From Clostridia bacterium (GTDB lineage Bacteria > Bacillota > Clostridia > Oscillospirales > Ruminococcaceae), in the NCBI GenBank assembly GCA_003246805.1, contig QKDG01000107.1:1-17886 (forward strand): a DNA stretch of 17,886 nucleotides, written 5' to 3'. Below the pieces are notes generated by a model. It was not told where the DNA came from. It searched no databases and saw nothing but the letters and a program-made list of their open reading frames with translations. The translations under genes and the position numbers were made by a program. Of the stretch, positions 1-5,712 are shown piece after piece (the first letter of the stretch is position 1; each line of letters begins with the position of its first letter).

Positions 1-443
1 ATAGTTGCAATAGTCATCAAAAAGGATTCATCAAGAGCCTTGCCTTTTAAAATATTTTTAAAAGCCTTAAAAACAACATCATACCCTACAATTATGTAGC
101 TTGCTGCCACTGCATAAAAGCTCATATATTTATTCTGTATTAGCAAAGAAGCAACGAATAATATCAAAGCAAAAATAATTCTTAATATATCATTTTTTTC
201 TTCCTCATGCCCATGATTGACAGAGGAAAATTCTTGAACCTTAACGTCATTTTCAATTGAAGTAACAATATCGGTTATAATATTGATAGAGGTTTTTTTA
301 TCAATATCTGTTTCATATTTGAGCTGTTTTGTAACAAAATTAAGCTGGGCTTTTTTAATTCCTGGTGTATTTTGTATTTGCTCAATTATTTTGTTGGCAC
401 AGTTTGCGCAGTCAAGACCATTCAAAGTCAGAATAATTTTCAT
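1..443 (-). CDS. cadA: Heavy-metal-translocating P1B-type ATPase, N-terminal part (cut by window edge)
   Basis: Membrane pump predicted to export soft divalent metals (Cd/Zn/Pb class) using ATP. The first 147 codons are present; the rest lies beyond base 1. An N-terminal heavy-metal-associated domain carries the metal-binding motif GLDCANCANKI, with Cys12 and Cys15. A polar linker containing NHGHEEEKND follows, then the first hydrophobic segments (about residues 85-101 and 107-125). The ATG at 443 has a strong AGGAGG site that overlaps the stop of the upstream repressor gene; only 8 nt separate the two, so they form one operon. Pairing with a CadC-type repressor supports the family call. The exact metal cannot be read because the transmembrane CPC motif is outside the window. 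Confidence 0.88.
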   Translation of the reverse strand, partial: MKIILTLNGLDCANCANKIIEQIQNTPGIKKAQLNFVTKQLKYETDIDKKTSINIITDIVTSIENDVKVQEFSSVNHGHEEEKNDILRIIFALILFVASLLIQNKYMSFYAVAASYIIVGYDVVFKAFKNILKGKALDESFLMTIAT

Positions 444-451
444 AGCTCCTC

Positions 452-808
452 CTATTCCAGAACATGGTCCATGCCCATGTTCAATATTGTTTGTATATGC
501 TCGTCACACAAGGTGTAGTACACAATTTTCCCGTTTCTCCTGTATTTTACAAGACGTGATTGCTTTAATACCCGTAGCTGATGAGAAATTGCAGACTGGC
601 TCATATTCAAAAGTGAAGCTATATCACAAACACACATTTCACCGTCGATAAGAGCATAGAGAATTCTTACTCTTGTAGAATCACCAAAAACCTTGAAAAG
701 CTCAGCAATGTCATATAAAATCTCCTCATCGGGGAGATTTACAAGCAGGTGCCTGTTTGTATGTAGTTTTTCACCGGTACAATTGCAGGATAAATTATTA
801 TCACTCAT
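452..808 (-). CDS. cadC: ArsR/SmtB-family metal-sensing repressor, CadC-like
   Basis: Winged-helix repressor of 118 residues expected to hold the metal-efflux operon off until metal binds. The recognition helix is around SQSAISHQLRVLK (residues 70-82). Metal-ligand candidates of both known CadC/SmtB sites are visible. The alpha3N-type site has Cys8 and Cys10 in the N-terminal tail plus Cys59 and Cys61 in GEMCVCD. The alpha5-type site has Asp102, His104, His115 and Glu118 near the C-terminus. In the family, alpha3N senses Cd/Pb/Bi and alpha5 senses Zn. The ATG at 808 is preceded by an AGGAGAG site. It is the first gene of the operon with the ATPase, and the promoter upstream carries a palindrome where it probably binds. 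Confidence 0.92.
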   Translation of the reverse strand: MSDNNLSCNCTGEKLHTNRHLLVNLPDEEILYDIAELFKVFGDSTRVRILYALIDGEMCVCDIASLLNMSQSAISHQLRVLKQSRLVKYRRNGKIVYYTLCDEHIQTILNMGMDHVLE

Positions 809-825
809 TACAATACTCTCCTAAC

Positions 826-845
826 ATGTGAATAATTGTTCATAT
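826..845. promoter_or_regulatory. Candidate CadC operator (imperfect palindrome)
   Basis: A 20-bp imperfect palindrome has arms ATGTGAA and TTCATAT (plus strand) around TAATTG; 8 of 10 symmetric positions match. It covers the predicted transcription start, so a bound repressor would block the promoter. The ..TGAA..TTCA.. pattern is what SmtB/ArsR operators usually look like. Binding itself is inference. Confidence 0.6.
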
Positions 846-848
846 ATA

Positions 849-876
849 ATTATATCATAAATAATTGCCGTGTCAA
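849..876 (-). promoter_or_regulatory. Promoter of the cadC-cadA operon
   Basis: On the minus strand a consensus -35 TTGACA (871-876) and -10 TATAAT (849-854) are separated by 16 bp. Transcription would start near 842, inside the palindrome described next, about 35 nt before the cadC start codon. Confidence 0.75.
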
Positions 877-921
877 GAATAATTTTAAAGATTAAAGCTT
901 ATTAATTATTGTACAAAGACA

Positions 922-953
922 TTGTATTTTTTTGAAAAATATGTTATTATAAT
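922..953 (+). promoter_or_regulatory. Possible promoter of the nfeD-SPFH operon
   Basis: A perfect -10 TATAAT at 948-953 lies 37 bp before the nfeD start. No good -35 sits at the right distance: TTGTAT at 922-927 leaves a 20-bp spacer. The -10 is convincing; the complete promoter is uncertain. Confidence 0.35.
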
Positions 954-990
954 AACTAAGGAAAAGACTGTTTGATGAAAGGAGTTCTAT

Positions 991-1419
991 ATGTGGGAGA
1001 TTATTCTATGGGCATCTTTGTTCGTTATTCTTACAGTAAGTGAGCTTGCAACCTATCAGCTGATATCAATATGGTTTGCAATAGGCGCATTGATAGCTTT
1101 GATATGTGCTGTATTTAATGTTGGCTTTGGTTTGCAGATTCTGATTTTTACTGTTGTAGCAGCCTTCTTATTGATTATAACAAGGCCATTTGTAAAAAAG
1201 CTGCAGGCAAATAAGCATGTTCCTACAAATTCAGAGCTTGACGTAGGGAAAACAGCAATTGTAATACAGAAGATAAATAACAATGAGCTTACCGGAAGAG
1301 TAAGAATAAATGGCATTGACTGGAATGCGCGTTCTGTTGATTCTTCGATTATTGACGTTGACAGCAATGTAATTGTTGAGGAAGTTGACGGGGCAAAGCT
1401 TCTGGTAAAAAAATTATAA
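991..1419 (+). CDS. Short NfeD-family membrane protein
   Basis: Protein of 142 residues with the short NfeD layout. Two or three hydrophobic segments occupy about residues 1-65 (WEIILWASLFVILTVSEL, then two segments up to IITRPFVKK). A soluble C-terminal OB-fold-like domain runs from about residue 85 to 142 (VGKTAIVIQKI... GRVRINGIDWNARS... VIVEEVDGAKLLVKKL). Short NfeD proteins are almost always encoded next to an SPFH/stomatin-type protein, as here 19 nt downstream, and are thought to act with it in organising membrane domains. The AAAGGAG site at 978-984 supports this ATG. No protease domain is present, so this is not the long NfeD form. Confidence 0.88.
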   Translation: MWEIILWASLFVILTVSELATYQLISIWFAIGALIALICAVFNVGFGLQILIFTVVAAFLLIITRPFVKKLQANKHVPTNSELDVGKTAIVIQKINNNELTGRVRINGIDWNARSVDSSIIDVDSNVIVEEVDGAKLLVKKL

Positions 1420-1438
1420 AAACATAGGGGGATTAAGT

Positions 1439-2395
1439 ATGGAAGGGTTAATTATTCCAATAGTAATCGTGTTCATTTTGCTGGTGTTTATTGTGAACAT
1501 AAAAATTGTTCCACAGGCACAAGTTTATGTTATCGAACGTTTTGGTGTATTCCATCAGGTATGGAACAGTGGGATTCACTTTCTTGTTCCTTTTGCTGAT
1601 AGAATAGCAAAAAAGGTATCAATAAAAGAACAGGTTGTTGACTTTAAGCCGCAGCCGGTTATCACAAAGGATAATGTAACTATGCAGATTGATACTGTCG
1701 TGTTTTTTCAGGTGACTGACGGAAAGCAGTTTGCATACGGTGTTGAGAGGCCTCTTTCAGCTATTGAGAATTTAACAGCAACCACACTTCGTAATATAAT
1801 CGGTGAGCTGGAGCTTGACTCTACTCTTACATCACGTGATACAATCAACACAAAAATTACAGCTATTCTTGACGAAGCAACAGACCGTTGGGGAATAAAG
1901 GTAAACCGTGTTGAGCTTAAAAACATTTTGCCTCCTCGTGAAATACAGGATGCAATGGAAAAGCAGATGAAGGCAGAACGTGAACGTCGTCAGAAAATCC
2001 TTGTAGCAGAGGGTGACAAGGCATCACAGATTCTTGTAGCTGAGGGTGAAAAGGGTGCGAAAATTCTTCGTGCTCAGGCTGATAAGGAATCCGAAATCCT
2101 AAGGGCTGAGGCTGAAAAGCAGGCAATGGTATTGCGAGCTGACGCTGTTCGCCAGCAGAAGATTCTTGAAGCACAGGGTGAATCTGAGTCTATTCAGATG
2201 ATTCAAGAGGCACTTGCTGAAAGTATTATTAAGCTTAATAACGCAAATCCGAATCAGAATGTTATTGCTCTTAAAGGGCTTGAGGCATTCACCAAAGTAG
2301 CTGACGGCAAGGCGACAAAAATTATCATCCCATCTGAGATTCAGGGGCTTGCAGGGCTTGTTACATCAGCGAAAGAGCTTATATCAAAAGATTAA
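1439..2395 (+). CDS. SPFH/band-7 (stomatin/paraslipin-type) membrane scaffold protein
   Basis: Protein of 318 residues. An N-terminal membrane anchor (residues 4-22) is followed by a band-7 domain from about residue 24 (VPQAQVYVIERFGVFHQVW) to about 185. A long charged helix then follows. From about residue 180 to 245 that helix is built of 11-residue repeats (ILVAEGDKASQ, ILVAEGEKGAK, ILRAQADKESE, ILRAEAEKQAM and so on), a hendecad pattern typical of the oligomerising coiled coil in this family. The C-terminal part resembles paraslipins (ALKGLEAFTKVADGKATKIIIPSE). It likely assembles into membrane-associated rings or scaffolds with the NfeD partner just upstream. The GGGGG-type ribosome site and ATG at 1439 fit the family start. 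Confidence 0.92.
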   Translation: MEGLIIPIVIVFILLVFIVNIKIVPQAQVYVIERFGVFHQVWNSGIHFLVPFADRIAKKVSIKEQVVDFKPQPVITKDNVTMQIDTVVFFQVTDGKQFAYGVERPLSAIENLTATTLRNIIGELELDSTLTSRDTINTKITAILDEATDRWGIKVNRVELKNILPPREIQDAMEKQMKAERERRQKILVAEGDKASQILVAEGEKGAKILRAQADKESEILRAEAEKQAMVLRADAVRQQKILEAQGESESIQMIQEALAESIIKLNNANPNQNVIALKGLEAFTKVADGKATKIIIPSEIQGLAGLVTSAKELISKD

Positions 2396-2402
2396 AATTA
2401 AA

Positions 2403-2424
2403 AGCAGGATGTTATCATCCTGCT
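2403..2424 (+). repeat. First copy of a duplicated terminator stem-loop (no T-tract)
   Basis: Perfect hairpin with 9-bp arms AGCAGGATG and CATCCTGCT around a TTAT loop, 8 nt after the SPFH stop codon. It is preceded by an A-run (AAAA at 2399-2402 within TTAAAAG) but is followed by CAGAG rather than T residues. The identical 22 bp recurs at 2545-2566, where the T-tract is present. Confidence 0.85.
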
Positions 2425-2434
2425 CAGAGTATCG

Positions 2435-2545
2435 AAAAACTATGATATTTTATGCGAAGGGGTATGGGGGCGACCGCAAAGCCCCCACAAATACGTGCTT
2501 CAATTTATAATAGAATTGAAGAAAATGGCTTTTTCTACAAGCTGA
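2435..2545 (+). repeat. Dispersed structured repeat, copy A
   Basis: About 110 nt shared with 17667-17774. In order: GATATT (2444-2449); a hairpin with arms GGGGGC and GCCCCC around GACCGCAAA (2466-2486); a 15-nt variable stretch; a hairpin with arms CTTCAATT and AATTGAAG (2499-2521); and an invariant 18-mer GCTTTTTCTACAAGCTGA (2528-2545) that can form its own stem. It lies between the two terminator copies, in the 3' region of the SPFH gene. No protein-coding potential is evident. I do not recognise the family. Confidence 0.8.
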
Positions 2546-2570
2546 GCAGGATGTTATCATCCTGCTTTTT
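2545..2570 (+). terminator. Intrinsic terminator of the nfeD-SPFH operon (second copy of the stem-loop)
   Basis: Identical stem-loop (9-bp arms, TTAT loop, 2545-2566) followed by TTTT, C, then AT-rich DNA. This copy carries the T-tract and should be the working terminator. Confidence 0.8.
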
Positions 2571-2621
2571 CATTAACTGATTTTTTGACGTTAACGAGTT
2601 CAGTATAAAATTATGATTATT

Positions 2622-2652
2622 ACATTTTTGTCATTTTCGACAATAAAAATGT
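2622..2652. other. AT-rich inverted repeat upstream of the purE promoter
   Basis: Arms TTGTC (2628-2632) and GACAA (2639-2643) around ATTTTC, extended by ACATTT pairing with AAATGT after a 3-nt bulge: 11 pairs in all. No T-tract follows on either strand. It lies about 34 bp upstream of the predicted purE -35, so it may be an upstream protein-binding site; function unknown. Confidence 0.35.
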
Positions 2653-2685
2653 AAAAAAACTAGATATATTCTTATATAATAATTA

Positions 2686-2714
2686 TTGAGTTTTGTGTAA
2701 TAATAATGTAAAAT
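2686..2714 (+). promoter_or_regulatory. Promoter of the purine operon
   Basis: TTGAGT (2686-2691) and TAAAAT (2709-2714) with a 17-bp spacer; predicted start near 2721. It sits just ahead of the structured leader, which then ends in an intrinsic terminator before purE. A second weaker candidate (TATAAT at 2675-2680) has no convincing -35. Confidence 0.55.
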
Positions 2715-2745
2715 ATATATATGCTGATTAAGTATGAGGTGAACT

Positions 2746-2862
2746 ATGCTGGTTAATGCTATAATAACAAAAAACATAAGATTTACAGCTTATTGTTATA
2801 AGGGCATAGTTGCGAACAAAATCACATTATGGAAGAAATGCATTTTAACGTCAATGGAATAG
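2746..2862 (+). CDS. Possible leader ORF in the purE 5' region (38 codons)
   Basis: An ATG at 2746 follows GAGGTGA (2736-2742) and opens 38 codons, starting MLVNAIITKNIRFTAYCYKG and ending in TAG at 2860-2862, nine bases before the terminator stem. The start codon lies within the 5' strand of stem P1, so P1 would hide it, and translation to the end would melt P1 and P2. A ribosome at the stop would cover the antiterminator or terminator strand. No run of regulatory codons or known stalling motif stands out. An open frame this long can arise by chance, so the call is tentative. Confidence 0.35.
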   Translation: MLVNAIITKNIRFTAYCYKGIVANKITLWKKCILTSME

Positions 2863-2871
2863 TTGTATTAT

Positions 2872-2900
2872 GCCGCGGCTTTTGTCGTGGCTTTTTTATT
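2872..2900 (+). terminator. Intrinsic terminator in the purE leader
   Basis: Arms GCCGCGGC (2872-2879) and GTCGTGGC (2884-2891) form 8 pairs (two G-T) around TTTT, followed by TTTTTTATTTT. It lies 23 bp before the purE start codon, so it must be bypassed for the purine operon to be expressed. Confidence 0.85.
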
Positions 2901-2923
2901 TTCCATTGGGAATGGAGGATTGT

Positions 2924-3421
2924 ATGAAAAAAGTTGCTATTGTTATGGGAAGTGACAGTGATTTCCCGATTGTTAAGGAAGCAGTTGTAGAGCTTAAAAA
3001 ATTTGGTGTTGAGTATGAGGTGCGTGTAATGTCAGCACATCGCACACCTGAAATCGCTTGTGAATTTGCTAAAAATGCAAAGGCAAACGGATTTGGCGTA
3101 ATTATCGCAGCAGCGGGCAAAGCAGCACATCTTGGTGGAGTAATAGCAGGGCATTCTACCTTGCCTGTTATCGGTATACCTATAAAATCATCAACCCTTG
3201 ATGGCTTGGATTCGTTATTATCAACTGTTCAGATGCCCGCGGGCATTCCTGTTGCTACAGTGGCTATTGACGGTGCTAAAAATGCCGGAATACTGGCTGT
3301 TCAGATGCTTGCAATTGCTGATGGAGAATTGGCTGATAAGCTTGTTAAAATGAAGGAAGAAATGGCAAACGGCGTAGTAGAAAAGGACAAAAAACTTCAG
3401 GATGAAGTAAACAAAATATAG
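2924..3421 (+). CDS. purE: 5-(carboxyamino)imidazole ribonucleotide mutase, PurE
   Basis: Cytoplasmic enzyme making CAIR, the carboxylated imidazole intermediate of purine synthesis. The 165-residue length is normal. Family motifs: GSDSD (residues 9-13), SAHRTP (about 42-47), and the glycine-rich AAAGKAAHLGGVIAG, which follows the bacterial class I pattern rather than the animal-type class II. The start at 2924 has a GGAGG site at 2914-2918; a longer frame from 2870 would run through the terminator hairpin and add residues foreign to the family. Class I PurE normally uses N5-CAIR made by PurK. No purK is in this window, so either it lies elsewhere or the enzyme works on AIR and CO2 in a CO2-rich habitat. 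First gene of the purine operon. Confidence 0.95.
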   Translation: MKKVAIVMGSDSDFPIVKEAVVELKKFGVEYEVRVMSAHRTPEIACEFAKNAKANGFGVIIAAAGKAAHLGGVIAGHSTLPVIGIPIKSSTLDGLDSLLSTVQMPAGIPVATVAIDGAKNAGILAVQMLAIADGELADKLVKMKEEMANGVVEKDKKLQDEVNKI

Positions 3422-3449
3422 AACAATAATAAGTAGGAGGATAAACAAT

Positions 3450-4160
3450 ATGGAAAAATTACAGCAACTTTATGAGGGAAAAGCTAAAAAGGTATTCGCA
3501 ACAAATGACCCTGAACTTTACATTGTAGATTATAAGGATGACGCAACTGCTTTTAATGGTGAGAAAAAGGGAACTATTGAAAACAAAGGTATCATCAACA
3601 ATCGTGTTACAAATCATCTTATGAAAAAGCTTGAGGCTTATGGGGTTCCTACTCATCTTGTTGAAGAAATTTCAGACAGGGAAACAATAGTTAAAAAAGT
3701 TTCCATTGTCCCTCTTGAAGTTATTGTCAGAAATATCGTTGCTGGTTCTCTTGCTAAAAGAGTAGGCCAGCCTGAGGGAACAAAGCTTGGCTCAACAGTT
3801 CTTGAATTTTGCTATAAAGATGATGAGCTTGGCGACCCAATGGTAAATGACTATCATATTCTTGCAATGGGCTGGGCAACAAAAGAAGAGCTTGAGCTTA
3901 TAACAAAGTACTCTTTTATGGTAAATGAATTTTTGACAGCATATTTAAAGGATTTGAATATAGAGCTTATTGACTTTAAGCTTGAATTTGGAAAGACAAC
4001 AGATGGTACAATTATATTGGCTGATGAAATCTCACCTGACACTTGTCGTTTCTGGGATTCTACCACAGGCGAAAAGCTTGACAAGGACCGTTTCCGCAGG
4101 AATATGGGGGGCGAGGTTGACGCTTATAAGGAAGTTATGAAACGCTTGCTTGGCGAATAG
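3450..4160 (+). CDS. purC: SAICAR synthetase, PurC
   Basis: ATP-dependent ligase joining aspartate to CAIR to give SAICAR, the step straight after PurE. Full length at 236 residues. Recognisable segments: LYEGKAKKVF (nucleotide-binding loop, residues 7-16), DATAFNGEKKG (about 31-41), EVIVRNIVAGS (about 90-100), DFKLEFG (about 175) and LADEISPDTCRFWD (about 190-203). It follows purE by 28 nt with a good TAGGAGG site. A strong hairpin with a T-run comes directly after its stop. Confidence 0.97.
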   Translation: MEKLQQLYEGKAKKVFATNDPELYIVDYKDDATAFNGEKKGTIENKGIINNRVTNHLMKKLEAYGVPTHLVEEISDRETIVKKVSIVPLEVIVRNIVAGSLAKRVGQPEGTKLGSTVLEFCYKDDELGDPMVNDYHILAMGWATKEELELITKYSFMVNEFLTAYLKDLNIELIDFKLEFGKTTDGTIILADEISPDTCRFWDSTTGEKLDKDRFRRNMGGEVDAYKEVMKRLLGE

Positions 4161-4177
4161 AATACTTCATTGATTTA

Positions 4178-4217
4178 CAATTACGGGTAATTATGTTACC
4201 CGTAAATTGTTGTTTTT
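4178..4217 (+). terminator. Hairpin with T-tract between purC and purF (internal attenuator)
   Basis: Arms ACGGGTAA (4183-4190) and TTACCCGT (4196-4203) around TTATG, extended past one bulged A by CAATT/AATTG, then TTGTTTTT. The stem reaches 13 pairs. It looks like an intrinsic terminator placed inside the operon, 24 bp before the purF start codon. It probably lowers transcription of the genes beyond purC, or stabilises the upstream message end. Confidence 0.65.
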
Positions 4218-4240
4218 CCCTATTTAATTTGGAGGTTAAT

Positions 4241-5683
4241 ATGTTTGATAAGATTAATGAAGAATGTGGCGTTTTTGGTATATATAACAGCCAGGTGACT
4301 GACGTTGCAGTTTCTGCTTATTATGGCCTGTATGCTTTGCAGCACAGAGGGCAGGAGAGCTGTGGCATTGTTGTAAATGATGACGGGGTTTTTTCTCATC
4401 ACAAGGATATCGGGCTTGTAAATGAGGTATTCAACAAGGATGTAATGAACAAGCTGGGAAAAGGAAAAATAGCAATAGGACATGTGCGTTATGGTACTAC
4501 TGGTATTTCAAATCGAACAAACACTCAGCCACTTGTTGTTCGCCATATAAAAGGCCCGATGGCAATAGCACACAACGGCAACCTGACAAACGCTGCACAA
4601 TTGCGTGAGGAATATGAGCTTAAAGGTGCCATATTCCATACAACAAATGATACTGAGGTTATTTCGTATGCTATTACCGAAAAAAGGCTTGAAACAGGCT
4701 CCATAGAAGAAGCAGTTGAACAGGCAATGTATAAGGTTGAGGGTGCGTATTCTCTTTTGATTATGTCAGCGCAAAAGCTGATAGCAGCAAGGGATAAAAC
4801 AGGTTTCAGGCCACTTTGTATAGGAAAAACAAAAGAGGGTGGCTATGTTTTTGCAAGTGAGACCTGTGCACTTGATTCAATAAACGCAACATTTATTCGT
4901 GATGTCAAGCCTGGTGAAATTGTAATCGTTAAGAATAACAAGCTAACGTCTATTACAACACACTGTGGCTCAAAGGGGCAGCTTTGTGTATTTGAATTTG
5001 TTTATTTTGCAAGGCCTGATTCAGTGATACAGGGGTATTCTGTTCATAAGGCAAGGCTTCGTGCAGGGGAGTTTTTATTCAAGGAGCACCCTTGTGAGGC
5101 AGATGTCGTTGTCGGTGTCCCTGATTCAGGGCTTGATGCCGCGCTCGGATTTTCACACGCGAGTGGTATTCCTTATGGAATAGGCTTTATCAAAAACCGT
5201 TATGTGGGCAGAACCTTTATTCAGCCAACGCAGGGCGAAAGAGAAAATCTTGTAAGAATAAAGCTTAACGCAATAAAGGATACAGTAAACGGGAAAAGAG
5301 TTGTACTTATCGATGATTCAATAGTGAGAGGAACAACCTCTGCAAGAATTGTAAATCTGATACGTGAGGCTGGTGCTACGGAAGTTCACATGAGGATTTC
5401 AAGCCCTCCTTTCATGAATCCGTGCTATTTTGGAACAGATATTGACAGCAAGGAAAATCTTATAGCCTGCAAAATGTCAACCGAAGAGATTCGAAGGCAA
5501 ATTGGCTGTGATTCACTCGGATATTTAAGCATTGATGGTGTTAAGAATATTGCCAAGGATGCTGAATGCGACTTTTGTTGCGGTTGTTTCAGCGGGGATT
5601 ATCCTGTTGGGGTGCCTCAGGAAATGCCAAAGGATAAATTTGAGTATAAGATAAACAAAAAGCTTTCAGTTAATATAGAATAA
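4241..5683 (+). CDS. purF: Amidophosphoribosyltransferase, PurF (Fe-S type)
   Basis: First committed step: PRPP plus glutamine to phosphoribosylamine. 480 residues from the ATG at 4241, which has GGAGG at 4231-4235; the frame opens earlier, but those residues are not part of the family. An 8-residue propeptide (MFDKINEE) precedes Cys9, the N-terminal-nucleophile glutaminase cysteine exposed by self-cleavage. The PRPP-binding loop is VLIDDSIVRGTTS. Four cysteines match the Bacillus-type [4Fe-4S] ligands: Cys249 (LCVFEFVYFARPDS), Cys395 (NPCYFGTD), and Cys446 and Cys449 (CCGCFSGDYPV). This is the oxygen-sensitive cluster-bearing class, consistent with an anaerobe. The preceding hairpin could tune its expression relative to purE and purC. 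Confidence 0.97.
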   Translation: MFDKINEECGVFGIYNSQVTDVAVSAYYGLYALQHRGQESCGIVVNDDGVFSHHKDIGLVNEVFNKDVMNKLGKGKIAIGHVRYGTTGISNRTNTQPLVVRHIKGPMAIAHNGNLTNAAQLREEYELKGAIFHTTNDTEVISYAITEKRLETGSIEEAVEQAMYKVEGAYSLLIMSAQKLIAARDKTGFRPLCIGKTKEGGYVFASETCALDSINATFIRDVKPGEIVIVKNNKLTSITTHCGSKGQLCVFEFVYFARPDSVIQGYSVHKARLRAGEFLFKEHPCEADVVVGVPDSGLDAALGFSHASGIPYGIGFIKNRYVGRTFIQPTQGERENLVRIKLNAIKDTVNGKRVVLIDDSIVRGTTSARIVNLIREAGATEVHMRISSPPFMNPCYFGTDIDSKENLIACKMSTEEIRRQIGCDSLGYLSIDGVKNIAKDAECDFCCGCFSGDYPVGVPQEMPKDKFEYKINKKLSVNIE

Positions 5684-5712
5684 TTCATCTTGTGAAAGAA
5701 AGAGGTATTTTT

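Larger units (their letters stand above)
2721..2900 (+). promoter_or_regulatory. Structured purE leader RNA with switchable terminator (candidate riboswitch or attenuator)
   Basis: The roughly 180-nt leader contains an 8-bp stem P1, AACTATGC (2742-2749) with GCATAGTT (2804-2811). Inside it is a stem P2 of 10 of 11 pairs, TATAATAACAA (2760-2770) with TTATTGTTATA (2790-2800). The 3' strand of P1 can pair instead with ATTATGCC (2867-2874): GGCATAGT at 2803-2810 gives 8 pairs, one of them a wobble. That partner contains the first three bases of the terminator stem. P1 therefore favours termination, and the alternative pairing would prevent it. I looked for the purine riboswitch core, the ZTP (pfl) signature and PRPP/ykkC motifs and found none. 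The switching model is inference from base pairing by eye. Confidence 0.6.

Noticed and set aside
283..651. Open frame of 122 codons on the plus strand
   Set aside because: Overlaps the cadA and cadC genes on the opposite strand, which have clear homology and ribosome sites; no family resemblance.
1917..2174. Possible tandem DNA repeat in the SPFH gene (ATTCTTGTAGCAGAGGGT-like units)
   Set aside because: It is the coding trace of 11-residue coiled-coil repeats normal for this family, not a mobile or CRISPR-like repeat.
2721..2870. Classical purine, ZTP (pfl) or PRPP riboswitch before purE
   Set aside because: The expected core sequences (for example GTTTCTACC or CCGCCTGGGC) are not present; the leader is left as an unassigned candidate.
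2870..2923. N-terminal extension of purE from ATG 2870
   Set aside because: The extension is the terminator hairpin and its T-tract; the ribosome site and family start both point to 2924.
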